Shown here: piece by piece, positions 11,305-22,215 of the stretch
Numbering within the stretch: position 1 is the first letter of the stretch
Layout of the letters: every line of letters starts with the position of its first letter
Source of the DNA: Phlebotomus papatasi
Lineage: Eukaryota; Arthropoda; Insecta; Diptera; Psychodidae
NCBI RefSeq assembly: GCF_024763615.1
Contig: NC_077222.1
Span: 100,907,417 to 100,971,416, forward strand
DNA: 64,000 bases
Reading direction: 5' to 3'
Notes under the pieces: generated by a model
The model's input: only the letters and a program-made list of their open reading frames with translations
Told to the model about the DNA's origin: nothing
The model's database searches: none
Position numbers and translations under genes: made by a program

Positions 11305-11570
11305 TAATAATGCTGGCAAAACATTCCATGAAGGAACTAGGCCTTCAAGTTTTCAAGGGTATTTCTAGACATGCATTATTATTTTTTCTTGTACGGGATG
11401 AGGTTGTCAGTCCCATGCCCGTGGAATCAAGTGCAGTGAAGCTCACTGGATGCAATCCGAACACCTTTAACGCCAGAAAAATTCCCGGTGACCTAAGGGG
11501 GATTCGAACCTGGGACACTTGCATCATAGAGCGAGTACTCTACCACTTGACCCATCGAGTGCCTCAAATT
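11264..11570 (-). mobile_element. tRNA-derived SINE, copy 1
   Basis: On the minus strand a tRNA-like head at 11570-11500 has an A box (TGGGTCAAGTGGTAGAGTAC) and a B box (GGTTCGAATCC). It is followed by a unique body containing TGCATCCAGTGAGCTTCACT and an ATT-rich tail. Copy 2 is at 32836-33100 and a fragment is at 62568-62720. The B and A boxes would allow RNA polymerase III transcription. Confidence 0.82.
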
Positions 11571-11599
11571 TTTCTGATGCTACGAGAAATCAAACCTTT

Positions 11600-12870
11600 G
11601 TCATAATGTTACAAAGAGTTGCACATTATGACTCGCTAATTTATTAAGAGTAATCGATCGAAATAGTAAAATAAATTAATTTAAAACGTTTTTTATGGAT
11701 GAATGGTGTATGATTATCTAAGAAATGATAATTTTTAGGAAAAAAAAACTTTTATAATTTTTATAATTAGACGTTAATGAAGCTCAAGGTGTTTCAATGA
11801 GACTGATTTTAAACTAATAGGTCGCAGGCTAGGTATGAAAACATCACCTTCTTGTATAATTTGAAAGGTCCTTTGAAATATGTACATTGCTCATCTTCTG
11901 GTTTTATTTCACAATCTGGAGCATTAAAGGACGAATTAGGGAATTCATCATCACTGTTGAAGTCTGCTTTTTTGTCAATTTCACTTAATTCGCAGAAATC
12001 GACCATTTTACTCATTCTAGACAGTCTTCGTGTAATCTCAATTATTTTCCAAGATTAATATATTGCAAAATAATAATATATTTTACTAGAACAACCAAAA
12101 CAATTAAATAAAAAAATCGATAATTTTTAAAAATTTTACCCTTGAACGGATAAGACCGCCCACAGGCGGTCTTCCTTTTTTTCTTCTAAAACTCTTACTT
12201 CTAGTTTTTTCACACTTATCAATTGAAATATACACACTAGAAGAACATATCTTTCAGGAAATGAGATTCTTACTACAGTTAGATTACTCTTTAAAACAAT
12301 CTTTTTTGCACTTGAAAACGCAAAATTTCGCGAGCGACATTTTGTTGTTTTTTCTCTGACATGTCATACAAAACTGAAGATTGTAAGCAAACGAAAGGTC
12401 AAAATGAATTCAGCTTCAGAAAATAAGTTAGTAAGACTATAACTGAGGACACTGTAGAATTACGCATTGGCTCACTATGAATCTCACCTACACTAAGCTG
12501 ATCTAGACTTAGCTTTAGTATGTTTTTCTGTGGTTTTTTAAGTGGAATTATATATTTTATCAATTGCTATTCTTACTGTGTAAATACAATAAAAAGTGTA
12601 TTCTGTATTGATAAGAAAACAACTTTTATATCATATTTCAACAATAAAACAATTTATAATAGAGATAAAGTTTGATGATTTATTATTTCGGGGAATTCCC
12701 TTTTTAGCGAATATTGATTCGGCACCATAGGCTCCATATATATAAAAAACGATATTGCGAGGCCCTGGGCATTAGTCAATACGTTGCCCTTGTAAGACTA
12801 TCTACCATCCGTATCCGTTCCCCTTGCGACCACACGCTTCTCAAGTGCCCATATACACCACTGATCCAAT
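11600..12870. other. Intergenic, nothing recognised
   Basis: AT-rich sequence with ORFs under 80 codons on both strands and no recognisable protein. A short perfect hairpin sits at about 12150-12172 (GACCGCC-CACA-GGCGGTC) followed by a T-run; by itself this is not evidence of a gene. Confidence 0.35.
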
Positions 12871-13125
12871 CACTGAGAAAAAAGAGGGTGCGATTAACAT
12901 TTTTCCTCAGAAATTTAACACTTTTTAGGTGTAAAAATATATAATATCAACATTTTTTAATGTTAATTTTACACTTTATGGGTAAAATTAACATGAACAA
13001 GGGTAACTTTAACCCCCAATGCACCTAAAAAGGGTAATATTTACACCGATTTCGGATCAATAATGCAGGGTAAAATTAACATTTCCGGAATGTTACTTTA
13101 ACTTTTTTTCGGATTGCTCTCAGTG
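12871..13125. mobile_element. MITE with CACTGAGA ends
   Basis: CACTGAGAAAAAAGAG at 12871 is answered by TCTCAGTG ending at 13125. The interior is rich in GTTAATTTTAC-type inverted motifs. 255 bp, non-coding, superfamily unknown. Confidence 0.65.
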
Positions 13126-13202
13126 TTGGAATGAGAAGGATTTGCTAATGCGAGCTTTCTGCAGTTGCAAGTTCTTTGGCTCTGGATCAATTCAACTCTC
13201 TG

Positions 13203-13210
13203 TGACGTCA
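13203..13210 (+). promoter_or_regulatory. CRE-like palindrome TGACGTCA upstream of RNase H1
   Basis: A perfect 8-bp CRE (CREB/ATF-type) site lies about 120 bp upstream of the first RNase H1 ATG. Seen in sequence; function is inference. Confidence 0.35.
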
Positions 13211-13330
13211 TCAGTACCATGCTGCGCAAGTAGATGTCTCTGTTTTAAATCCCTGATGTTTACAATTTGCTCCGAGTGATTTTTCTTGGATTTCTGCTGC
13301 CCAAGTTGCATTTTCAGCAAGAAATCGTTG

Positions 13331-14290
13331 ATGAATAATTTGCTGAGAGTGTTTAAAGTGTGCCCAAAGATGCCTTTTTATGCTGTGGCCAAAGGGAAGA
13401 CGCCTGGAGTCTATAAAACTTGGTAAAGAAATGAAAATCTTCAATTTTTTGGTTATGTTTGCAAAGAAATTCTGGAAATTCTGATGATTTTCCCAGGGAT
13501 GAATGCAAGGCAAATGTTAATGGATTCAGTGGGGCTCGATATAAGAAGTTTAGCACAGTGCCAGAGTGTCTTAAATTCATTGAGCAGGAAGGTGTCAGTG
13601 CTTCAACGTCTCAGAAGCCCAAAAAGAACAGTTGGAAGGGAAAGAGTTTAGCGGTGAGTGGAAGGTTTCTTGGGATTGTTCCTTCTTGATAAGGGAGACT
13701 TCCTTCCAGGATCTCTGTCCAAATCTCTTGCTGAATAGGGGAATTAAGAGAAAGCATTCAGATGTTGAAGATAGGGATGATGACTTTGTGGATGTTTGGA
13801 CAGATGGAGCTTGTCCGGGAAATGGTAAAAATGCCACGTCAGCCGGGAGGGGAGTCTTTTTCGGAGATGATCATCCATGGTAGATCATTTTGTGAGGATT
13901 TTATGTCCTTTCTTAATTAAGTAAATTTCCAGGAATGTCGCTGAACGAGCCGATGGACCTCCGACAAATAACAGAGGAGAAATCCAAGCTTCCCGGCGAG
14001 CCATTGAGATTGCCAAGGAGAATGGTGTGAAGAAGCTGAGAATCAACACAGATTCTGATTTTCTGATAAAAAGCGTCAAGGATTACATGCCAAAATGGAA
14101 AGTAAATGGCTGGAAGACATCCACAAAAGCCGATGTGAAGAATAAGGATGACTTCCTGTTGCTGGACAAAGTTCTGGATGGGACAATTGAGGTTGAATGG
14201 AATAAAGTTCCAGGGCATGAGGGTGTTTATGGGAATGAAAAGGCTGATGAATTGGCTCGTTTGGGAGCTACAAAGCACGCAGAGTCTTGA
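13331..14290 (+). CDS. RNASEH1: Ribonuclease H1, full length
   Basis: Four exons: 13331-13422, 13497-13653, 13710-13879 and 13933-14290, all GT/AG, phases consistent. From the inner ATG at 13370 the protein has 245 residues; from the outer in-frame ATG at 13331 it gains 13 (MNNLLRVFKVCPK). An in-frame stop at 13277-13279 limits further extension. The N-terminal hybrid-binding domain (residues ~3-50) has the classic FYAVAKGKTPGVYKTWDEC, NGFSGARYKKF and FIEQEG elements. An acidic linker (KRKHSDVEDRDDD) leads to the RNase H domain with D102 (WTDGA), E143 (RGEIQA), D167 (NTDSD), H222 (PGHEG) and D232 (EKADELA). It removes RNA from RNA/DNA hybrids in nucleus and mitochondria. The outer start has a weak context and the inner a strong one (AAAGATGC), so leaky scanning could give two isoforms. 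The stop is followed almost at once by AATAAA, tail-to-tail with PMPCA. Confidence 0.94.
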
Positions 14291-14291
14291 T

Positions 14292-14297
14292 AATAAA
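14292..14297 (+). terminator. Poly(A) signal AATAAA of RNase H1
   Basis: It lies one base after the RNase H1 stop codon, implying an extremely short 3' UTR that ends near or inside the last PMPCA exon (which ends at 14356 on the other strand). Confidence 0.5.
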
Positions 14298-14355
14298 ACA
14301 AATTCTAGTTGACTGAAATTCCCTTTAATTTATATACAAGTTAATTGATGGCGCT

Positions 14356-17300
14356 TCAGCGGAAGAGTGAGAGTCTTTTGCTGTTGGGAAGACGTCCTTC
14401 TCCATTACCCAGGCCCGATTGAATATCGTCAATGTTTGGAATACCCTTGATCTCGCCACGGGCAGCAACAGCAGCCTTCGATGACAAGAGTCTCTTGGCA
14501 AAGCGCATAATATCTTCCGATCGGATTTGTTCTGAAAATTGTTAAAATTAATTGTATTTTGTTTCTAATTAAATATTTTCCAGAAAAAGAAGTATTTTGT
14601 AAAGTTCCGCCCAAAATAGTTTTAGACCACGCCCCCTTAAAGTTCTTAATTTCGCTTGAAATTTGCAGCGAACAGAGCAAATCAGAACAATTAGACATCA
14701 GAAATTGCTTCGCTTTTTCTTACTTTTTGCTCTATACCTTTTGTTACTTTTTACCCCAAGTGGCCATTTTTAATAAAAGGATTTCTGGAGAATAACCTTT
14801 GTAAAATTCTAAAATGGATAGCAGATTCGTATTCAAAGAATCCAAATCATTTAGAAAATATTTACCAGTGCATCAATTTTGTAAAATAAGTAGATAAGGG
14901 AAGAGCACCCCGGATCGGAATGTTAAGAGACATGCTCAATAAATTAGTTGGAAATATAAGCCTCAAAATACTATTTGGTGTTTTTGTGTATGCGCTACTC
15001 GGAATATTAGTGATCCATTTCACTATATCTGTACATTTCATTTTTAAATTTTTACAGTAAATTAATAAAAAACAGATGTAATTGCAACTGTGTATGTTGC
15101 ACCTCGGATCGTCACGAATTTAATCAAATGTCTCACGGAAAATTGGCTGTATAATTTAAATTTAAACTAATGCACTATATTCTTGTGAAATTTAAATGGT
15201 AAAAAGTAGCTAATAATTTTTAAAAAGTCATTTGAATTGGTGCAACAATATGGTAATAAGCTGACGAACCGAGGAACACTGCCGATCGCTAGTGCTCTTC
15301 CCTTAATAATTGATATCTTCTGCAAGGAAAATACTTCAAAAATAGAGCTAAAAATTTAGATATTTTTTATTTTCTAAATTCTTTGTTCGAATTTTAAGAA
15401 ACTTACGACATTGAACAAGGTCTATGGAGGCTATCTATGGAAAAAAATTGAAGCTGCTATTTCTTTTATCTTGGAAGATATTGAATTTTGAAGTTTTTCG
15501 ATTTGTGACTTTTTGCCCCATATCAAAAAGTTTGTTAGAGTTTATAAATATTTTAGTTACCAACAATTTCAAGTACACAGTAAAAAGGGTTGCAATGCGT
15601 CCCAAGCTCTGCAAAGTGTTCGAATTTGGGACTTAGATGGTATGGTATACCTCAAAGGTACTTTCGTATCATTTACCCATTTATCGGTTATCAACCCATT
15701 TAAACCGATTCCTAATCACTCAGAAGATCCCACAAAATATTTTTAAGAGAAATAGAATTGATTTTCGGCCAACAATTGCTTATTGGTTTATAACTTGATT
15801 ATTAACGGTTCACAACTGATCGATCACTCAAAACATTACTCAAAATAGAGTAACGGCGTTATCACACTTGCACATTAAAATTTTAATGTGATTCACATTA
15901 ATTGTCGCTTGTGAGCGTCCAAATATGTTATTTGTGTCTTTGAGTCACTTAATATTTGGGGTTTTTCTATTTATTGATAAAGAAGTGGACTTGGCCTGCA
16001 AAAATAAGTTTAAATTTACCTAAAGCATAAATATTTTTCACATTAAAAAATTAAAGAGAAAATCGCATTAATTTTTCACATTAATGCTATAAATCAAATT
16101 TTGCGGGCCAAGTCTACCTTTTTATCAACAAATAGATCAAATTTTGAATATAAAATGATTCAAACACACAAATTACACATTTGGACTCTCACCAGCGACA
16201 ATTAATGTGAATCATATTAAAATTTTAATGTGCAAGTGTGATAACATAGTAAGATGGTGTAATTTGGAATCATATCTAATACTTGGAATTTTGAGATTTT
16301 CTCACTGTTTCAGATGGTCAAAGAGAAAAAGAAAATCACGAAGAAGTACAAGACTTTACACTCGAGCGTACTACTTGGTTGTTTTTTACTTTTGCAATCT
16401 AAAACGGTTAGGAAATCTTAAAGTTCTAAAGTAGACATGATTCCAGATACCACATCTTATCCTACACCTCAGGAGTAATATAACTCAATTTCGTATAAAA
16501 AATGGTTATCGGTTATGAATCTGTTCAGATTAGAACCACTTCAGTTTTATTGGAAATTCCAAGACCTTTCCAACGAGCCCAAAAGTGATTTTATTCTGAT
16601 GAGCAATACGCTCTCTAGAGCCTTTTGAAACTTTGACCTTGGAAAACCGTTATTAAAAATAATTCAACGGGATTTTTGTATAAACACGAGTGTCCGCCTG
16701 GATAAACTCTGTAAAACATCCAAAAATTAAAAAAAAAATCTCACGACGCGTTTTCGAGCAATTCCAAAAAACATGGTTTTGGAAGAGAAATGGAGGGATT
16801 GGGGGAAAATGAGAGGCATGTTATAATGATCCTTGAGTCGACTTATGGGGGGTCCCCCAAAGTTCCAAAGCCGATATGTCTTACCGTTTGGCCTCGAGAC
16901 AGCCGGATTTACAGATGGATAAACAACGTGACATTTCTCAGAAATCGTCCGAAACGTGAAAATTTTGGGAGTGGAAAAACCGGGAGATTGTTATATAGTC
17001 ATATGTGAGATTCATAAGGGAATATGGGAGAAATATGAAGTGTTTGAAGGTAGCGTATGTGCGAACGATCAAAGCCTTCCCTTACTGCTTTCTCTGTGGA
17101 GTTCGAGCAGTTAAAAATAAGGTGAAATTTCCGCATTGAATATTTTTCGAAATAAAAGGATAATCGTTGTAATTTACCACTGTAAAAATTACTACGATTT
17201 ATTGTAGTAAAAAATCATTTTTTCAAAACCATTTTTTTCCATTTTAGAAGGAATATAAAATAATTTTACCGTTACTTTGACGTTAATCATTTGAAATATT

Positions 17301-19999
17301 ACTATGCTTTCCTTACAAGACATGATAATCGTAGTAATTTTTACAATGAAAAATTACTACGATTGCCGTTTTTATTTGTAGGACTTCAACTAGAAAAAAT
17401 CAACTCCTTTTTACTGTGTCAAATAGTTCAAGTGGTAATCATTGTAAAATTCAATTTTTGGTTGAAAAATGACACTCCTAAGATCCATTAATCGTTGGAA
17501 TGATAATCTTGTTGCTCTCATAACATGCAATAATCGTAGTAATTTTACAGTAAAAATTTACATCGATTATCGTTTTATTTTTGGGAACTAACCAAAAATG
17601 TTACAAATTCAGCGATAATCATTGTAAATTTGAACACTTAGACACGTCAATTGTTAGAAATATCACTATGGCAATAATATTACTCTCACGAGACACGATA
17701 CTTGTTGTAATTTTTACATTGAAAAATTACAACGATTATCGTTTTCTTTTTGGCAATTGATTAAAAAAAAAACAAAGTCCTGTTTACTATGTCACATAAT
17801 TTCAAGCGATAATTATCATACAATTTAGTTTTCGGTTGAAAAAACAAAACTTGTTGATTTGATGGAAATATTATATGATAATCATGTTACTCTCATGACA
17901 TGACATACGAAAATATTCGTAATCGTAGTAGTTTTTACAATGAAAGCTGAGATTGTAAAGAATCTCAGGGAATTTTACAGCCAAAACTTGCTACGGTTAT
18001 TGTTTTTATGAAATTTACCTAGAAAATTTTTATTCCTTTTTATTGTGTTTTCAATCGGATAATCATTGTAAAATTTAATTTTCGGTTGAAAAAAAAAGAA
18101 CTCTCCTACAAGAATCGTTGAAAGTACGATAATACTGTTACTCTTGTAACACAAGATAATCGTAGTAATTTTTACATAGGTAATTGCAACGATTCAACTA
18201 GGAAATTTTTTTTCAACTTCTTTTTACCGTGTCAATTAATCTTAAAATTAATTGAAAAATGAATTCTGAATTTCAATATATTCAATACACATGATAATCG
18301 TAGTAATTCTTTCTACACTCACAAGAAATATATGAGAAGTTTCTGCTAAAAAGAGGCGTGGCCTAATATTATTTCAAGTATAATTTTGACACTTACCGAT
18401 TTCCCGGATAAAGTCCTCGGGACGCTTCCTGTGACCTGTGGATAGAACTTGTCGGCCAATGTCCTCAAAGACAACCGGCCTGGCTTCCAGATTCATCAGT
18501 AGCATTGACTGGAGTTGTGTCTTGGCCCGGCGCAGCTCTTGCTCTCCGGGAGCTGTGGCCATTGTGACTAGCTCCTTCGTCAGGACTTCGACCATGCCAC
18601 GGACGTGCGATGGAGGAGCACTGGCGTGAATGCAGAACAGCCCGGTGTCGTTGTAGGCATGATTGAAGGCTGTTGCGCTGTACATCCAGTGGAATCTGAT
18701 CGAAGGAAGATGAAGTCACGGACTTGCAGGGATACTCTGGAATGGTCAATCCCACTCACCTGTTCAGGACATTTGTGTAGAGTCTCGTGTACATTCCCTT
18801 TCCTGGACCTCCGGCTGAAAAAGATCCTCCACCGCCCATCATGATGTTGAGAACGCAGGCAGGGATGAAGTCTGGATCTCTGTGAGAGCATCCTTCCAGC
18901 CCAATGACCACATGAGCCAATTCAGGAAGTCCTGCAGCTGCATAGATTGGAATCTCGCATTCCTCCAGCTTCGAGCCTCCTGTGTACAGAGCCAGCGAAG
19001 TATCTGCTGCACTGGGGCCCCTTGTCTTGGTATTTTCCGTCTCCCACGTCGCTGGAGTGTCCACAAAGTATTTTTCAACATACCTGACCAGGTCATCATG
19101 AGGCACTCCAACTCCTGCCACTACCATCCTCGACGGAGTGTGATGGAGCTTCAAGTAGCTCAGCAGGGTATTCCTGTCGATGACACTGGCATTGGGCTCT
19201 GGGCAGAGCTTGGGGAAGCCCAGGGTATTTTCTCTGTAGGCTGCAGCATGAATCATGTCTGTCAGAATGAGATCTTGTTCAGGACGCATCTTCAGAGACT
19301 CCAGTTCAAACAGAATCGTCTGTCGGGCTATATCAATCTCATCCATCTGCAGACTAGGCCTCAGGACAACATCCGCCAAGATCCTGGTGATACTCTCCAG
19401 GCCACGACTGTCCACAGAGGCTGCATAGATGAAGGTATCGCGACTACTCTGACAATCACAGATTCCACCGTGTCTCTCCAATTCCTTCAGGATATTATCC
19501 TTGTCCGGATAGTTTTCCGTGGACTGGAAAGCCAATTTCTCCAGAAAATGTGACACTCCCTTCGGATAGGCCACTTCATACCTCGCCCCAGAGTCTATTA
19601 CCACCCCAATGGTGCAGAACTGCCCGAATCTGCTCTCTGAGGCCACTCTCAGGCCATTGGACAAGGTGGTAACGTGAGTGGTGTTCTGTTCCGGAGTCAC
19701 TGTAGCGTACTGCACTTCCTGCAGATTTTCCACGGGCTCTGACAAAGGCGGCAGCGGCGTGACAATCTTCCGGGAGGGAATATTTACAGTAGAACCTCCG
19801 CCACTGGCACTCCCAGCATTTGGAGGATCTCCAGACCCGTCTTGGGAGGATCTCGTGGTAAAACTTTTCCATAGTCTGCAACAAAAAAAATTAATTGTAC
19901 TTAATGACCGGAAAAAACGCATTTTCCGGAGGATACTCACCGTGGTCTGTTGATCAGGACACCTCTTGTGAGAGCTGAAAGGTTGAGCCGAAGGGACAT
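14356..19999 (-). CDS. PMPCA: Mitochondrial processing peptidase, alpha subunit
   Basis: Four exons on the minus strand: 19999-19941, 19875-18760, 18695-18397 and 14531-14356. Phases agree and the product is 549 residues (usual ~520-560). The first ~30 residues (MSLRLNLSALTRGVLINRPR...) are basic/hydroxylated like a mitochondrial presequence. Then come the M16 alpha-subunit domains: TTHVTTLSNGLRVASE (residues ~85-100), GARYEVAYPKGVSHFLEKLA (the HFLEK that replaces the zinc motif HxxEH of the beta subunit), the glycine-rich loop MGGGGSFSAGGPGKGMYTRL, and NDTGLFCIHASAPP. The C-terminus RLLSSKAAVAARGEI ends in SLFR. With the beta subunit it cleaves presequences of imported proteins in the matrix; alpha binds substrate and is not itself catalytic. 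The last intron (18396-14532, 3.9 kb) holds at least three MITE/repeat families and a tandem array. It is tail-to-tail with RNase H1, 65 bp between stops. Confidence 0.95.
14895..15305. mobile_element. TAAGGG-ended MITE in the PMPCA intron
   Basis: TAAGGGAAGAGCACCCCGGA at 14895 is answered by CGATCGCTAGTGCTCTTCCC ending at 15302, then TTA. 411 bp, non-coding. Confidence 0.68.
15854..16249. mobile_element. MITE with TAA target duplication, copy 2
   Basis: 396 bp between TAA at 15851-15853 and 16250-16252, same ends and same orientation as the copy at 4924-5329, and nearly identical over most of its length. It sits inside an older dispersed repeat. Confidence 0.82.
16990..17093. repeat. End fragment of the 5793-7266 element family
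   Basis: The stretch CATATGTGAGATTCATAAGG ... GTGCGAACGATCAAAGCC is the inverse of 5793-5880, so it is one end of the TAGGGGG-type family inserted in inverted orientation. Confidence 0.55.
17150..18310. repeat. Degenerate ~200-bp tandem array in the PMPCA intron
   Basis: The hairpin-forming unit ATAATCGTAGTAATTTTTAC, followed by a near-inverse AAAAATTACTACGATTATCG, recurs at about 17324, 17530, 17698, 17919, 18156 and 18292. Between them a second motif (AATCATTGTAAAATT) and a TTTTTACTGTGTCA motif repeat in the same order. Spacing varies from roughly 135 to 240 bp, so the array is old. Confidence 0.65.
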
Positions 20000-20216
20000 G
20001 GTGCTGTTGCTTCTAGGATATTTTTACAATTGAGAAAATGCTGAAGAAATCATGCGAAATTATCACGAAAAAACCGTCCCGGAAAATGTCGCATGTGTCA
20101 AGGTGCCATAAAAGGCTAAACTGATTGCCGGTGTCTATGATTCTTCTGGTTGCCATGTTAGACTTAGGGGTCAATTCAGAGATTCAGCTAATTACTGATT
20201 ACACATTAATAAATCT

Positions 20217-21110
20217 CGCTCCTTGGAAATTACAAGGGGCCAACTCACTTTTTCGCGATTTTGAGGTTTTAATGCACTCAGATAGAGAATTTAATAAAAC
20301 TTCAGATGATATGAGTCAATAAATTTCGTTATTAGAGAAGTTTTTCAAAATTTTACTCTTTATGATTGCTTGCGCGGTTTTGCTTGAAGTCAAGGGGCAC
20401 AAAATGGATTTATCGTTTAAATTTTCGTGAAACAAGGGACTAACTCAAGCAAGTTGATCCCTTGTCATTCTAATTTCATGAAAATTTGCGCATCATTTAG
20501 AACGACAAAGAGCTAACTCATAAAAAAATATATTTTGAAAGATAAAAATACGTAGTTAAGTCAAGTCATATCATGTTCAATCATGTTTGTATGATCACCA
20601 CTGAATTCTTATTTTTTGTACACCCTAATAATTCCATTTTGTATTTAAAATCTTGAAGACTCATTAGAGTTGAGAATAAATTAAAAGAAGTTGACACTTT
20701 TATTGCCTTCTGCACTTGGACAAGTTAAAAGGGAGAAATTCAGAGAACCCATTAATGAATCACAAGGAAATGGTGATCTCATTATTTTTACTATTGAATC
20801 ACAAAGATCTTGAGCAGTGGCTCAAAAGTTATATAAGATGTAAAAACACAATTTTGGATAGAATAAAGTGGACATCGAGAGAAGCAAGAAGTCTTCTTTA
20901 TTTCTCAACATTCTGATTTCCCCGCTCGGAAATCATAATTGTATGTTTCGATGTTTATAATAATGCTCATACAAATATAAAAGAATTAAATTGTTTTTAT
21001 TAACATACTTAATTGAGATAATTATTTATACAAAGTTGATTGAATCTTTCATGCTGTCTCCTGAAAAATGGCTCAGAATGAGTTGGCCCCTTGTAATTTC
21101 CAAGGAGCGA
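20217..21110. mobile_element. TIR element with 31-bp perfect ends
   Basis: CGCTCCTTGGAAATTACAAG (then GGGCCAACTCA) at 20217-20247 is repeated exactly inverted at 21080-21110. Length 894 bp. A second, imperfect inverted copy of GACAAGGGATCAA-type sequence lies inside. Sequence outside both ends is also similar (AATTCAGA ... CTGATTAC), suggesting it landed in a repeat. No transposase ORF. Confidence 0.72.
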
Positions 21111-22215
21111 TCTGAATTCCAATTCAGACATCCTAACTGATTACTGGTTTAGCTGATTAAAAAAGTCTCCAAAAAGCTCCTATGTTGTTTTCGTATTCAG
21201 ACACATCGTAATCAGCAAATTACACTGATTAGCCGCTGATTTATTCTCGACCACCTCTCGCGGTGGCCGATAAACTGATTTAAGTTAATTTGACATTTAT
21301 GAAAATGTAGTGATTTGTATCATATTTTCCCGGCTATTTTTTTTTTTTGAAAAATTATGTAAATAAGGTGATTGTATTTTTATTATTTTTATTTTTTCTG
21401 TCATTTTTTTATCCATAAAACAATATTTTGTGGCAAAGGGCCACTGAAACTGCGATTAGAAAATAACTCTGAAGAACTCGATATTATTTTTTTCGAATAT
21501 TGAAATTATGAAACGAATACTAAAATTCCTTATTTATGTTTTTGCCTTCCGTATTCCAAATCATGAAAGCTTTATTTCCAGGATGTGATTGATTTCTTGG
21601 ACTCCAGTTTGTTGATATATTTCCATTCAGAAGTTTTTTTTTCTAGCACGCATGTCTCGGATGATTTTCCAACTTGAAGAATATGAAACCCTGTCGTGGT
21701 TTCTTGTGATGGTTTTCAATTTCGAAGCCGATTATAAGAATATGAACAAAGAGTTTTCGGGAACAGTAATTCGTCTTCCGAAAGCCTCCTCTCTATCCAA
21801 GACTTGCTCTTGCCTTGCTCTAACATCGATGTGAATAATTGTTGACAAAGTGAGAGGTTATACAATATTTAACTTTGAGAGACCTTGTATATTTAAGGTT
21901 TGTGATGCAGATAAATGAAGATTTTCACACTACATATTCTGTATCAAGCATAAAATGTTGAATGATAAAGGAATTGATCAATATAATGATACAAAATTGC
22001 GAAATTTTAGTTCATTATTCTATAAATTTTACGAAAATGACAGACCCCTTTGAGAAATTTTGAATTCCCGTCAAACTGCAAACTCTCCACACTGATTTGC
22101 GATAATCAGTACCCATTAGGAGCTTTTTTTGAGAAAGCTCATAACCTGTGAATAGCCACGCAATCGAATAAACGTCAAAATAAGTTTGTCCGCGTAGAGT
22201 TTCTCCATTGACGTA

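Larger units (their letters stand above)
15590..17110. mobile_element. Dispersed ~1.2-kb element, copy 1 (interrupted)
   Basis: The segments 15590-15850 and 16420-17110 match, in order, 40795-41960: shared blocks include CTTTCGTATCATTTACC, TTGGAAATTCCAAGACCTTT (then CCAACGAGC), ATTCAACGGGATTTTTG and CATTTCTCAGAAATCGTC. The family ends with a small hairpin ACTGCTC...GAGCAGT (here degraded at 17090-17107). Copy 1 is split by the TAA MITE at 15854-16249, and by the end of the 5793-type element at ~16990-17093. It is non-coding in both copies. Class unknown; the terminal hairpin recalls Helitrons but no CTRR end was seen. Confidence 0.6.

Noticed and set aside
11500..11570. Possible tRNA gene on the minus strand (A and B boxes present)
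   Set aside because: The head does not fold into a full cloverleaf by eye, and the sequence continues into a body shared with 32836-33100, so it is a SINE.
12150..12180. Hairpin plus T-run resembling a terminator
   Set aside because: Rho-independent terminators are a bacterial feature; this is a eukaryotic genome and no Pol III gene precedes it.
18882..19553. 223-codon plus-strand ORF
   Set aside because: Antisense shadow of PMPCA exon 2.
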